Below are positions 19,801 to 28,226 of a DNA stretch of 52,695 nt, one piece after another (positions within the stretch are counted from its first letter, which is position 1; every line of letters begins with the position of its first letter). The DNA is from Alphaproteobacteria bacterium (lineage in GTDB: Bacteria > Pseudomonadota > Alphaproteobacteria > Rhizobiales > JAJFHR01). A model generated the notes under the pieces. That model was given only the letters and a program-made list of their open reading frames with translations. It was not told where the DNA came from and searched no databases. Location: the NCBI GenBank assembly GCA_024278055.1, contig JAJRTY010000110.1, positions 1 to 52,695 of the forward strand, read 5' to 3'. Made by a program: the position numbers and the translations under genes.

Positions 19801-19871
19801 AGCACGATGATAATGACAATCATCAACACCAGCATGGAATTGTTCAGGGCCCAGCGGGTCAGCGAAAACAT
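16809..19871 (-). CDS. RND-family efflux permease (AcrB-like)
   Basis: Proton-driven inner-membrane pump of a tripartite efflux system, 1020 residues, the usual length. It starts MFSLTRWALNNSMLVLMIVI and shows two RND halves: large periplasmic loops after TM1 and TM7, and the TM2-TM6 (about 340-470) and TM8-TM12 (about 850-1010) clusters. The TM4 proton-relay segment reads LVDNGIVIAEEIERR, with Asp-Asn in place of the AcrB Asp407-Asp408 pair. It follows its adaptor gene by 6 nt. Substrate unknown. No outer-membrane TolC-like gene is in the window. Confidence 0.92.
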   Translation of the reverse strand: MFSLTRWALNNSMLVLMIVIIIVLAGPISFLSHPSREDPEITIRTALVTASFQGMSPQRMEDLVTRKLEEKIREMPEVKDIISTTRSGQTTLRVALYDRYYQLEPIWQSLRNKMSDIKTQLPDGIRGPFVNDTYGDVAMATIAVTAEGFTLAEMRQKARSIRDQLYTVSGVSKIELFGVEPERIYIEVNNIRLAQLGMSPRDLVDAIGQTNIISPGGRVEAGSTSLVLEITGNFDSLEDIGQVTVQLSEKPGQVVYIRDIAKISRTYVDPPKSPAFFNGEPAIIVSVQMVDAYDSFKFADDLTAKITTLENALPIGYQLRLVTFQPNEIAAAVNGVMNNLYQTIAIVLAIVMIFLGWRTGLIVGVMVPLTMLLSLLVMRYVGIELEKMSLATLIISLGLLVDNGIVIAEEIERRLSMGEERIAAAVETGKSMALPLLVSSLTTIFAFMPLMLADSVAGEYTRSISLVIAISLLGSWLLAMTATPLFCVWFIKKKKPVDENVGFDTRFYRTYRGGLSAILRFRYGFLVAVVGALLISGWALKFVPKIFFPASDRTQIQVYLDLPVGSNTYGTIAATKTLTKWLGNKNLNPEITSFVSYVANGGPRFYLGLEPIDPDPNRAFMIVNVTKFQDMAAVMQRIQAFANGNIPEARVQVKPMSQGGSEAGKVEYRIIGDNSDILVGAARKLEARIRQIPGTINIKDDWENRLIKLIVKVDQARARRAGVTSQSIANALDSILSGSIVTDFREGDTIIPIYLRAEGDVRTNIDRLRTLNIATVAGAPVPLLQVADFDGVAEFSMIQRRNLKRVVTVSAKHSIKSAAELDALISPALSELNLPDGYDIEKGGEIEGSSDAQSSLFANMPLAFVLIVLVLVGQFNSYRKPLIILAVIPLTLIGVSLGLLIMPGAAFGFFAILGLLALAGIIINNAIVLIDRIDAEIELGLDTYDAILVASAKRLRPILMTTITTIFGLLPIILSRDVLFYDLAVVLSGGLLVGTILTLGVVPVLYSIFFRVETVKQPGG

Positions 19872-19877
19872 TATTAC

Positions 19878-20990
19878 TCACCGTGCCTGTTTGGTGTTGA
19901 GGAGGGAGACTTTCATGTTGTCGAGCAAAAATGACACGCCGGCAATGGCGACAATGTCACCCACCTCGATATCTCCGACAACCTCAAGCTCGTTGTCGCG
20001 CACATTAATGACTTTAATCTTGCGTTTGCGCACGACTTTTTTCTGTTTGTCGAATACGAAAATTTCGCCGCTGTTTTTTTCGGCTGTCGGTAGAACTGCT
20101 GATATCGGCAGTAAAAAGGCTGTTCCGGTAGCCGTTGTCGTGAACTTGAAACTGACTTCCACCGTCATCCCCGGTTTGGCTTCCGGGTGTTCGCTGGTCA
20201 GTCTTACGGTGACAGGATAGGAATTTGCGGTGCCGGCACTGCCGGCAATCTCGATGATGCGTCCTGTGCCTGATTGCGGAACCATAGTGCCGTTGCGTTC
20301 TTCCATAATGGTTGGAAAAGTGACGTCAACTGCGTCTCCGATTTTGAGGCGCTGGACCATGCCTTCGGGAACCGTCGCCCTGATTTTCAACTGACCGTCA
20401 GAGCTGATCTGGACTATTTTTTGTCCAGCGGTAACTTCCGCGAACCGCTCAACGTATTTTTCGCTTATCTGCCCGGCAACCGGAACAATCAGATCGGTTT
20501 TCTTGAAATCCCGTTTTGCCAGTTCCAAAGAGGATTTTATCAGATTAACGGCACTTGTGGCGCTATCAAGATTGGCCCGGGCGGTATCAAACGCTGTCTG
20601 GGTGGCGTAGCCTTTTTTGAACAGGGTGGATTGCTGGGCAAATTTCGCGGTTGCATCCTTGAGCCTGGCTTCAGCCTCATTGAGCTGGGCCTGAATTGAC
20701 TGGATTTTCAAAAGGTAAGGCTCAGGATCAAGCCGGGCAATAAAGGTCCCGACATCGACCCGGTCACCAACTTCAGCCTTCAAACCCAGTATTCTGCCTG
20801 ACACTTCAAAGGCAATATCTGTCACCAGATTTGCCTCAACAATACCGGCAATTCGTCTTACCTGTTCACCGGCACGTTGCGTCACTACCAGGCTTTTGAT
20901 GGCCCGGACAGGGGGCTCAACTATAACTTGTTCTTCTTCACAGGCGCTGAGCAGGGGGAGAAGAGCTAAAACGATAAATTTACGCCACAT
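19878..20990 (-). CDS. RND efflux periplasmic adaptor, lipoprotein
   Basis: Membrane-fusion protein linking the RND pump to an outer-membrane channel. About 370 residues. The N-terminus MWRKFIVLALLPLLSAC is a lipoprotein signal with the lipidated cysteine near residue 17. Then come the barrel-sandwich/lipoyl half (LKAEVGDRVDVGTFIARLDP), a helical hairpin (about 95-160), the second lipoyl half with LIVPVAGQISEKYVE, a beta-barrel domain and a membrane-proximal domain. First gene of the adaptor-permease pair. Confidence 0.9.
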   Translation of the reverse strand: MWRKFIVLALLPLLSACEEEQVIVEPPVRAIKSLVVTQRAGEQVRRIAGIVEANLVTDIAFEVSGRILGLKAEVGDRVDVGTFIARLDPEPYLLKIQSIQAQLNEAEARLKDATAKFAQQSTLFKKGYATQTAFDTARANLDSATSAVNLIKSSLELAKRDFKKTDLIVPVAGQISEKYVERFAEVTAGQKIVQISSDGQLKIRATVPEGMVQRLKIGDAVDVTFPTIMEERNGTMVPQSGTGRIIEIAGSAGTANSYPVTVRLTSEHPEAKPGMTVEVSFKFTTTATGTAFLLPISAVLPTAEKNSGEIFVFDKQKKVVRKRKIKVINVRDNELEVVGDIEVGDIVAIAGVSFLLDNMKVSLLNTKQAR

Positions 20991-21047
20991 TGTGCCATCC
21001 GCTATTATTGCCCCTTGTACCGGAGCACACTTTCACACAATTGAGTT

Positions 21048-22280
21048 CTAGGCAACGGGCAGGATGTCAAAGGCGATTGATATGCGTTTGTCCCGGGATT
21101 CAAACGGTTCCGTCCGGTGGTAAAAGTAAGAAGGAAACAGCACCACCAGCCCCTCATGCGGCTGGTAGGAGCGCACCACGGGTTAAGCTTTGGCAATAGG
21201 GTGATCCTGGGGACGGCCAAATTCAATCCAGCCTGCCTGGCTATCGTCATCAGCGTTGATGGCGTCGGGAATTTTGGCGTAATAACAGCCACTGAGCCAG
21301 CCCGAGCGGTGAATGTGGGGTGCCTGATGGCCTTGCGAGCCCAGCACCGTGCCCCAGATGTCATAATTCCAGCGCGCTGGCTGTTGGGCCAAAAAGGGGT
21401 GGGAGCTGTCAATCGGATGAGATGACTGATACTCCCTGACCGCTGCATCAATCAGTTCAAGCAACGGGCCAATCGGTCCCATGTTTTTGTCATGAGACAG
21501 AATACCGGTCTGGTGTCCCTGCATTGTTGTGTTTTCGCTTGGTTCAAACACCAGGCTGGGATGGTTCAGGCAATGGGTGCATAAGGCCTCATTGAAATCC
21601 GCCAGACTGGCATAAGCCTCAGGGGCGTCAAATTCTTTTTTTTCGATGAGGCGATCAAAATCAACCAGCGCGGCCACTTCATCCATCCGGCCAAGCTCGG
21701 CCAGAGCCACAGATTTTATTGCCATGGCCCCGGTATGGCCGGGATTGAGTACCAGGGTCTGGTCAGCGGCATTCAATGATTTTTCCCAATTGCCCACATG
21801 CAGACTTGCACGCGACAGGTTACTCCACACGCCCGCATTGTCTGGCGCAATCGTCAGTGCGCGTTCATAAGCCCCCACCGCTTCATCAAATCGCTTGAGC
21901 AACTGGCAAACGTTGGCAAAATTTACGTACCCGATGGCGGAGCCGGGATTGAGCGTGCAAAAACGGCCATAGGAGTGGGCTGCGGCCTTAAGTTCCCCGG
22001 ATTTTTGTTGTATCACACCAAGGTTGACCCAACTGTCGTTAAAGCCCGGATTGTTATTAATGGCTCTTTGAAGCATGTCCATTGCTGCTTTGAACTCACC
22101 AAGTTCGGCCAGGGAAAGGGCGCACATGTTCAATACCTGAGGTTGGTCAGGAACCTGTTTGAGGATTTTGTTGAGCCGCTTTACCACTCCTTTGTGGTTG
22201 CCCTGGCCTTGTGCTGTAACCGCCTGATCAAACAGTGCCTGAATAACGTTCGCCTGGGGCTTTGCGCCTGATTTTACCAC
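21048..22280 (-). pseudogene. TPR / 2OG-Fe(II) oxygenase protein interrupted by an in-frame stop
   Basis: N-terminal TPR repeats (about residues 10-240) followed by a 2OG-Fe(II)_Oxy_5-like domain with the first iron-binding segment PHIHRSGWLSGCYYAKIP. Reading stops at TAA 21183-21185. Beyond it the same frame runs another 44 codons to TAG 21048-21050 and encodes the missing end of the domain, PVVRSYQPHEGLVVLFPSYF then YHRTEPF and RISIAFDI, which carries the last iron-binding histidine and the 2-oxoglutarate arginine. One base change (for example GAA to TAA) explains it. The truncated product should be catalytically dead. The start is probably GTG 22280, after GGAGGA; the frame is open to 22358. 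Confidence 0.8.
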
Positions 22281-22300
22281 TATTCCTCCAGCTCTATATT

Positions 22301-22384
22301 TAAAGCATTTCTCGATCCTGTGAATGAAGACTTTGCCATATCGCTTTGGAGACAGCAATGGTTGAGCCTGTTGCGAATGCTTTA
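22301..22384. repeat. Degenerate palindromic repeat between LysR and TPR genes
   Basis: Termini TAAAGCATT (22301-22309) and AATGCTTTA (22376-22384) are exact reverse complements. The opening TAAAGCATTTCTCGATC resembles the arm start of the large palindrome at 52405 (TAGAGCACTTCTCGATC), so this may be a decayed member of the same family. It fills the gap between two minus-strand genes. Confidence 0.5.
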
Positions 22385-22385
22385 A

Positions 22386-23258
22386 TCAGCTATCCGGCTG
22401 GCCTTTCAAAACGCTTTCAAGCGATTGATGCAGGGTTTCTGTCTCGGCTCTGTTGCGGGTGATCAAAGCAACGTTACGATAGGTCGCCGGTGTAGTGCAG
22501 GGCGCTATCGTGTAAATGCCTGTGCTGTTGTCCGGCAGGCTGCCTTGGGGAAGAATAGCAACTCCAAAGCCCTCATCAACCATCGTCATGATGCCGCGCA
22601 GCGTATCAAGCTCCATAACATCATTGGGCGCAATTCCCGCCGTAACCAGAAGATGTTCAATCAGCGCTCCAATACCCGTGCGCCTTTCAAAGCGGATAAA
22701 TGGTATCTGCTCCAGCTGTTTCAGTTTTAACTGCGGCCCAAATTTCTTTTTGCCGATCATGAAAAATTCTTCGCGGGTGATCACACTCGCCCGCACATCC
22801 ACCGGTGTCGGCGGTGTCAGGGTGATCACAGCGGCATCAAGGACACCTGATTGTACGTTTTTAACCAGATCGGCGCTGAGGCTGCTCTTGCTTTTGATTT
22901 GGGCATCATGGTGCTGCCGGTAAATTTCCGTGAGCGCACGCGGCATCAAGTGAACAATCGCTGTGGGAATGACACCGAGAACCAGCGGGCCTTTGAGCGG
23001 TGCCTGGGTGCGCACCAGCCGCTTTAGCGCTTCATAGCGCGAGACAATTTCTTCCGCCGGGCCCAGCAACCGCAGTCCCGCAGATGTCAGCGCTGGCGGC
23101 CGTCGGCTGCGATCAAACAATTTGACCCCGAGTTCTGTTTCCAGCGCCTTGAGCTGCATACTCACCGCCGACTGGGTAATATGCAACCGCTCGGCCGCCT
23201 CGCGAAACGAACTGGTCTGATGGACACTGAGTAACGTATGAAGATGGCGCAGGGACAT
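22386..23258 (-). CDS. LysR-family transcriptional regulator
   Basis: About 290 residues. Winged helix-turn-helix at 1-60 (SFREAAERLHITQSAVSMQLKALE), effector domain about 90-285. The type resembles CysB/CbbR-like LysR proteins. It is divergent from the acyl-CoA dehydrogenase gene, with 119 nt between the two starts, so it probably controls the dehydrogenase and thiamine-diphosphate enzyme pair. Effector unknown. Confidence 0.88.
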   Translation of the reverse strand: MSLRHLHTLLSVHQTSSFREAAERLHITQSAVSMQLKALETELGVKLFDRSRRPPALTSAGLRLLGPAEEIVSRYEALKRLVRTQAPLKGPLVLGVIPTAIVHLMPRALTEIYRQHHDAQIKSKSSLSADLVKNVQSGVLDAAVITLTPPTPVDVRASVITREEFFMIGKKKFGPQLKLKQLEQIPFIRFERRTGIGALIEHLLVTAGIAPNDVMELDTLRGIMTMVDEGFGVAILPQGSLPDNSTGIYTIAPCTTPATYRNVALITRNRAETETLHQSLESVLKGQPDS

Positions 23259-23377
23259 ATAAAGTCAAATTTATTGAAGATAAAAACTAATATAATTCGT
23301 TTGTATTTATTTGTGAAGTGCGCTTTTGTTGTTCGGGTTTAATTTTTCGCAATGAAGACACTTCAGGGACATTCTCG

Positions 23378-24592
23378 ATGATATCAGGAATAAACGACTT
23401 GGCGTCTCAGGCCCGCCAGTTGGCCGATGAAAAAATCGCCGCACGTGCCGCCGACATTGACCGCACTGAGCAATATCCGTGGCAAAACGTCGAGGACCTG
23501 TGCGAGGCCGGGTTCATGGGGCTGACCATACCGCAGGAATATGGTGGCCGGGGCTTGAGTTTTCTGGATGCCACTCTTGTCATCGAAGAAATGTCCCGGG
23601 TCTGCGGTGTTACCGGGCGCATCGTTGTGGAAGCCAACATGGGGGCGATTTCGGCCATTATGCGCTATGGCAGTGAGGCGCAGAAGAAACTGGCCGCCGA
23701 TCTGGTGCTCAAGGGCGACAAGCCGGCTATCTGCATAACCGAGCCTGATGCCGGAAGCGCGGCCACACAAATGACCACCCGTGCCGATCGCATTGATGGC
23801 GGCTATCGTTTGAATGGTAAAAAACACTGGATCACCGGTGGCGGTGTCTCAAAACTCCATCTTATTTTTGCCCGCGTTTTTGATGAAAACGGCAATGAGC
23901 AGGGCATCGGCGGATTTATCACCGTTCAGGGCACAAAGGGGCTTAGTGTTGGCACGCGCGAGCCTTCCATGGGGTTACGCGGTATTCCCGAAACTGAAAT
24001 AATCATCGAAAACCTGGAAGTTGGCGATGGCATGATATTGTCGCCACCATCAGGATTTAAACGCGGTTTTGGCGATTTGATGACCGCGTATAATTCACAG
24101 CGCGTAGGTGCGGCAACCGTTGCTCTGGGTATTGCTCAAGGTGCCTATGAGCAATCGCTGTCATTTGTAAAGACCCGTGAACAATTTGGCCGCCCGATCG
24201 GCGAGTTTCAGGGCCTGCAATGGATGCTTGCTGATATGTCGACGCAACTGTCGGCAGCGCGCGCACTGGTCCACGGTGCAGCACAATCGGCATTAACCGG
24301 CGGCACCGGATTTCCGGATGCACTTATGGCGGCCCAGGCGAAGCTGTTTACATCCGAAATAGCTGTTACCATCACCAATGACGCCTTGCAAATTCATGGT
24401 GCGGCGGGTTATTCGCGCAACAACCCACTGGAGCGCATGGTGCGCGATGCCCGCATGTTTACCATTGGCGGTGGCACAGCCCAGGTGCTGCGCACAATGG
24501 TGGCCAGCCGTATTCTCGGCTGGAAGTTGCCCCAGACCCGCGACGGCTATACAAAAGTCGCCGAGTTAAATAAAAATTCTGCAAAGGAATAA
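23378..24592 (+). CDS. Acyl-CoA dehydrogenase superfamily protein lacking the usual catalytic Glu
   Basis: FAD protein of about 404 residues with the acyl-CoA dehydrogenase fold: N-terminal helices, the middle beta domain with ITEPDAGSAA (about 120-129) and WITGGG, and the C-terminal helical domain with REQFGRPIGEFQ and the flavin-site QIHGAAGYSRN. The usual base sits in a segment such as YEGT; here it is IGGGT, with Gly at about 365. The alternative base position used by isovaleryl-CoA dehydrogenase aligns with Gln at about 241 (NSQRVGAA). Both bases therefore appear absent, a trait I recall for 3-sulfinopropionyl-CoA desulfinases. ATG 23378 with AGGGA upstream is chosen over an open extension to 23318. 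It is 2 nt from the next gene. Confidence 0.85.
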   Translation: MISGINDLASQARQLADEKIAARAADIDRTEQYPWQNVEDLCEAGFMGLTIPQEYGGRGLSFLDATLVIEEMSRVCGVTGRIVVEANMGAISAIMRYGSEAQKKLAADLVLKGDKPAICITEPDAGSAATQMTTRADRIDGGYRLNGKKHWITGGGVSKLHLIFARVFDENGNEQGIGGFITVQGTKGLSVGTREPSMGLRGIPETEIIIENLEVGDGMILSPPSGFKRGFGDLMTAYNSQRVGAATVALGIAQGAYEQSLSFVKTREQFGRPIGEFQGLQWMLADMSTQLSAARALVHGAAQSALTGGTGFPDALMAAQAKLFTSEIAVTITNDALQIHGAAGYSRNNPLERMVRDARMFTIGGGTAQVLRTMVASRILGWKLPQTRDGYTKVAELNKNSAKE

Positions 24593-24594
24593 CT

Positions 24595-26202
24595 ATGCGT
24601 TCAGCTGATGTATTGGCCGCCAGATTATATGCGGCGGGCTGCCGCTATGCTTTTGGCATGCCTGGTGGTGAAGTATTGACACTTGTCGATGCCCTTGAAG
24701 CCGCCGGTATCAGGTTTGTCCTGATAAAACATGAAAACGCTGCCGGTTTCATGGCCGAAGGTGTCTATCACCGCACCGGCGCACCCGGCATTTTAGTCGC
24801 CACCTTGGGCCCCGGTGTAGCCAATGCCGTCAATGTCATAGCCAATGCGGACCAGGACCGCGTGCCGATGATCTTTCTTACCGGCTGCCTCGATGCCGAT
24901 GATGCCCATACGTATACCCACCAGATTTTTGATCACCGCGCCATCCTAGAGCCGATCACGCGCGCAACCTTTACCCTGAGCGCCCAAAGCGCTGACGTCA
25001 TCGCTGATAAAGCGGTGAATCTCTGCCTTGCTGCGCGCCCCGGACCAGTCCACATTGACGTGCCGATTTCTGTTGCCGATGCACCGGTAAAAAACACAGT
25101 AAAAGTCCTTCGCGCGCCCCAAAGCGCCACCGCACCGGCCCCCGGCCCCGATCTTGAAAAAGCGCGTCAATGGCTGGCCACCGCCAAAAAGCCGATCATG
25201 ATCATCGGCGTTGATGTCCTGAGCGAAGGTTCATCCGCCAGCGCTCAGGCTTTTGCCCAAAAATACCGCATACCCGTTCTTACCACCTATAAGGCCAAGG
25301 GCGTTCTGCCCGAAGATGATGTGCTGGCACTGGGCGGCATTGGTCTGTCGCCGGTGGCTGACCGTGAATTACTGCCGTTCGTCAACGAAGCTGACCTCAT
25401 CATTTGTGCGGGCTACGATCCGATAGAAATGCGTCCCGGCTGGCAAAATGCCTGGGATGTAAACAAGCAGAATACTATCGATATCACCACAGCGCCCAAC
25501 ACTCATTATATGCATCAGGCAGGTTTAAGTTTTGTCTGCAATATCGCCGCCGGTCTCGATGCAATCTCTGACAATGTGACCCCTGCATCCACCTGGGATA
25601 CGGCCCGGTTTGATGAAGTTAGAGCGTGGCTTTACAAGGCATTTCGTGTTGATGAAGACTGGGGCCCGGCAGCCATTGTGGAAACCGTGCGTAAATTCAT
25701 GCCCAGAGATGGCGTTGCCACTGTTGATGCCGGTGCTCACAGAATTTTGCTGAGCCAGGTGTGGCAATGTTACGAGCCGCAAGGATTGTTACAATCCACC
25801 GGCCTTTGCACCATGGGATGCGCACTGCCGCTGGCCATGGGGGTGAAAATTGCGTCACCCGACACCAGCGTCACAGCCTTCAGCGGTGATGCCGGATTGT
25901 TGATGTGTCTGGGTGAACTGGCAACCGCAGCCGAACTCAAGTTGCCCCTCACCATCATCGTCTTTGTTGATGCTTCGCTTTCCCTCATCGACTTAAAACA
26001 ACGTGGCCGCCAACTCAAAAATGCCGGCGTTGATTTTGACGAGGTTGATTTTGCCGCCACCGGCAAAGCTCTTGGCGGCAACGGCATCACGGTCAAATCA
26101 CGCGATCAACTGAAATCAGCCCTGGATCAGGCCGCCTCAGCCGAACGTTTCACGCTTATCGGTTGCATCATCGACCGTCATGCCTATGACGGCAGGCTGT
26201 AA
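24595..26202 (+). CDS. Thiamine-diphosphate-dependent enzyme, acetolactate synthase-like
   Basis: About 535 residues with the three domains of the acetolactate synthase/benzoylformate decarboxylase family. The activating glutamate is in LIKHENAAGFMAEG (about Glu43). The ThDP-Mg segment starts at FSGDAGLLMCLGEL (about 425-438), but where Asn-Asn is usual it reads FVDASLSLI, a variant I associate with a non-AHAS subgroup. No small regulatory subunit is next to it, so branched-chain amino-acid synthesis is unlikely. It is translationally linked to the preceding dehydrogenase homologue (2-nt gap). The stop lies 2 nt from the stop of the convergent ald gene. Substrate unknown: a 2-oxo acid decarboxylase or carboligase. 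Confidence 0.82.
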   Translation: MRSADVLAARLYAAGCRYAFGMPGGEVLTLVDALEAAGIRFVLIKHENAAGFMAEGVYHRTGAPGILVATLGPGVANAVNVIANADQDRVPMIFLTGCLDADDAHTYTHQIFDHRAILEPITRATFTLSAQSADVIADKAVNLCLAARPGPVHIDVPISVADAPVKNTVKVLRAPQSATAPAPGPDLEKARQWLATAKKPIMIIGVDVLSEGSSASAQAFAQKYRIPVLTTYKAKGVLPEDDVLALGGIGLSPVADRELLPFVNEADLIICAGYDPIEMRPGWQNAWDVNKQNTIDITTAPNTHYMHQAGLSFVCNIAAGLDAISDNVTPASTWDTARFDEVRAWLYKAFRVDEDWGPAAIVETVRKFMPRDGVATVDAGAHRILLSQVWQCYEPQGLLQSTGLCTMGCALPLAMGVKIASPDTSVTAFSGDAGLLMCLGELATAAELKLPLTIIVFVDASLSLIDLKQRGRQLKNAGVDFDEVDFAATGKALGGNGITVKSRDQLKSALDQAASAERFTLIGCIIDRHAYDGRL

Positions 26203-26204
26203 AT

Positions 26205-27320
26205 TCACGTGGTCAGGGCAATCCTGGGTTCAACAAATTCCAGCCCCTGAGCTTCGGCAACAGCGGGGTGGGTTACCTGGCCTCTATGAACATTGAGGCC
26301 ATCGGCGAAATGAGGATCATCCAGCAGTGCCTGAATGCCGTGGTCGGCCAGCTTTAGGCCAAACGGCAATGTGGCGTTGTTCAGTGCGTGGGTTGAGGTC
26401 AGCGGTACGGCACCGGGCATATTGGCAACGCAATAATGCACGATGTCATCGACCACAAATGTCGGCTCCACGTGGGTGGTGGCGTGCGAGGTTTCAAAGC
26501 ACCCGCCCTGGTCAATAGAGACATCCACCAGAACGGAGCCTGCTTCCATATTTTTCAACATGGCGCGTGTCACCAGTTTGGGTGCATTGGCACCGGGAAT
26601 AAGGGCTGCACCGATCACTGCATCAGCCTGGGTAATTTCCTCTTCCAGCGTGTCGACAGATGAATAACGTATGCGTACGCGTGACCCGAACAATTCGTCC
26701 AGCTCGCGCAGGCGCGGCAGTGAATTATCCAGAATGGTAACTTCCGCGCCAAGTCCCACCGCCATGCGGGCAGCGTGGGTGCCGACAACACCGCCGCCGA
26801 CAACCACAATGCGCGCCGGCTTGACCCCGGGTACACCACCAATCAACAGGCCTTTTCCGCCTTCATGCTTGGTCAGTGTGCTGGCGGCTGATTGTATCGA
26901 CAGACGCCCGGCAACTTCACTCATCGGTGCCAGCAAAGGCAGACCGCCACGCGGACTTGTCACCGTTTCATAGGCGACACCGGTGCAGCCTGAAGCCAGC
27001 AGGCCTTTGGTTTGTTCTGCGTCAGGTGCCAGATGCAGGTAGGTATAAAGCAGCTGGCCTTCTCGCAACTGAGCATATTCCACAGGTTGTGGTTCTTTGA
27101 CCTTCACAATCATGTCGGCTGTGGCAAAAATATGGGCTGCATCAGGTGCAATCGTAGCTCCCACAGCTTCGTAGGCTGCATCATTGGCGCCGATACCCAG
27201 GCCGGCTGAGGTTTCAACAATCACCTCATGGCCATGCACCACATACTCACGCACAGCACCCGGTGTCAGACCAACCCGGAATTCTTCGACTTTAATTTCT
27301 TTTGGCACACCAACAAGCAT
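26205..27320 (-). CDS. ald: Alanine dehydrogenase
   Basis: NAD-dependent oxidative deamination of L-alanine to pyruvate and ammonium (and the reverse). 371 residues from ATG 27320, the typical length, with GGAGGG 5 nt upstream; an in-frame extension to 27335 is unlikely. Features: N-terminal VGVPKEIKVEEFRVGLTP with the pyruvate-site Arg and Lys residues, the catalytic His in YTYLHLAPD, the Rossmann motif VVGGGVVGTHAARMAVGLGA and the catalytic Asp in VSIDQGGCFETS. It is divergent from an Lrp/AsnC gene. PhnW uses pyruvate and makes alanine, so this enzyme would regenerate pyruvate and free the AEP nitrogen; that link is inference. Confidence 0.95.
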   Translation of the reverse strand: MLVGVPKEIKVEEFRVGLTPGAVREYVVHGHEVIVETSAGLGIGANDAAYEAVGATIAPDAAHIFATADMIVKVKEPQPVEYAQLREGQLLYTYLHLAPDAEQTKGLLASGCTGVAYETVTSPRGGLPLLAPMSEVAGRLSIQSAASTLTKHEGGKGLLIGGVPGVKPARIVVVGGGVVGTHAARMAVGLGAEVTILDNSLPRLRELDELFGSRVRIRYSSVDTLEEEITQADAVIGAALIPGANAPKLVTRAMLKNMEAGSVLVDVSIDQGGCFETSHATTHVEPTFVVDDIVHYCVANMPGAVPLTSTHALNNATLPFGLKLADHGIQALLDDPHFADGLNVHRGQVTHPAVAEAQGLEFVEPRIALTT

Positions 27321-27453
27321 AATACCCTCCTGCAAAGTTTTGCCATCAATACTCCTTTTGCCACCGAATGAGCTTGCAAAGTTCGAAGAAGAAACACATT
27401 ATTTAGCAATTAAATTCTAAATACTAACCATTTGGCCGCAGGAAATTTTAAAA

Positions 27454-27945
27454 ATGAAATTGGATAAGATTGATCTTTCGATTGTACGCCATTTGCTTGC
27501 CGATGCCAGGATCACCAATGCGCAATTGGCAGACAGGATTTCCCTGTCGCAATCCGCATGTCTGCGCCGGGTGCAAAACCTTGAAAAATCCGGTGTTATT
27601 GTCGGCTACCGCGCCCTGATTAACGACACAGCCCTTGGCTTCAGGGCCAACGCCACCACCCGTATTACGTTAAATTCCCAAAGCGAGGAGGTTCTCGGCG
27701 CGTTTGAGGCTCAGGTGGCCAAATGCCCAAATGTGGTGGTGGGTGACCTGATGTCGGGAACGTCTGATTATCTCCTGCGCATCATGACCAGCGATTTGCA
27801 TGATTATGAGCGCATTCACAAGGAATACCTGTCCAAGCTGCCCGGAGTGGCCCGTATCGAAACCAGTTTCACCCTGCGCCGCGTTGTCGATCGGCCAGTG
27901 GGTCTCGACCGGCTGGTGAAACAATACAGTCAGGATCATGGTTGA
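27454..27945 (+). CDS. Lrp/AsnC-family regulator, probably of ald
   Basis: About 163 residues: AsnC-type helix-turn-helix (SIVRHLLADARITNAQLADRISLSQS with LRRVQNLEKSGVI, split across residues 8-46) and a C-terminal RAM/ligand domain. It is transcribed away from ald with 133 nt between starts, the arrangement typical of an amino-acid-responsive activator such as AldR. The intergenic stretch is AT-rich and should hold both promoters. Confidence 0.9.
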   Translation: MKLDKIDLSIVRHLLADARITNAQLADRISLSQSACLRRVQNLEKSGVIVGYRALINDTALGFRANATTRITLNSQSEEVLGAFEAQVAKCPNVVVGDLMSGTSDYLLRIMTSDLHDYERIHKEYLSKLPGVARIETSFTLRRVVDRPVGLDRLVKQYSQDHG

Positions 27946-27993
27946 GAATAGTGCGATCAGATCAATTGGAGTAAAACAGCAATTTCCCCTGTT

Positions 27994-28204
27994 CCCCCGC
28001 ACCGTCCCGGCCTTGAGCCACTACTGTCCGGTTAAACGGTAATCGATGGAATGTTCAAATCTGTTTTCAACACGACAGGTCGAATTTGAAAAACTCGATA
28101 TAATTGGCAAATGAAGATTTATCGAGCCCCTTCCCACAAGGGGGAGGGAGGTGGATTGGAAGTTAACCGGACAAAAGTGGCTCAAGGCCGGGACGGTGCG
28201 GGGG
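27994..28204. repeat. 211-bp MITE-like element with 42-bp terminal inverted repeats
   Basis: Ends 27994-28035 and 28163-28204 match as inverted repeats at 40 of 42 positions. They start CCCCCGCACCGTCCCGGCCT. The interior (about 127 bp) encodes nothing plausible and includes a small hairpin CCCCTTCCCACAAGGGGG. A 22-bp fragment of the same end recurs at 32897. It could be a non-autonomous miniature element or a large stem-loop repeat; no target duplication is obvious. Confidence 0.8.
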
Positions 28205-28226
28205 AGCTTGAATAATCCGATCCGAA

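Noticed and set aside
21005..21451. Separate 148-codon minus-strand frame overlapping the TPR oxygenase gene
   Set aside because: It is a shadow frame. The conserved end of the oxygenase is in the frame of the main gene beyond its stop codon, not in this one.
24595..26202. Sulfoacetaldehyde acetyltransferase (xsc)
   Set aside because: No pta or taurine genes are adjacent, and the ThDP motif FVDASLSLI differs from what I expect for Xsc, so only an acetolactate synthase-like call is given.
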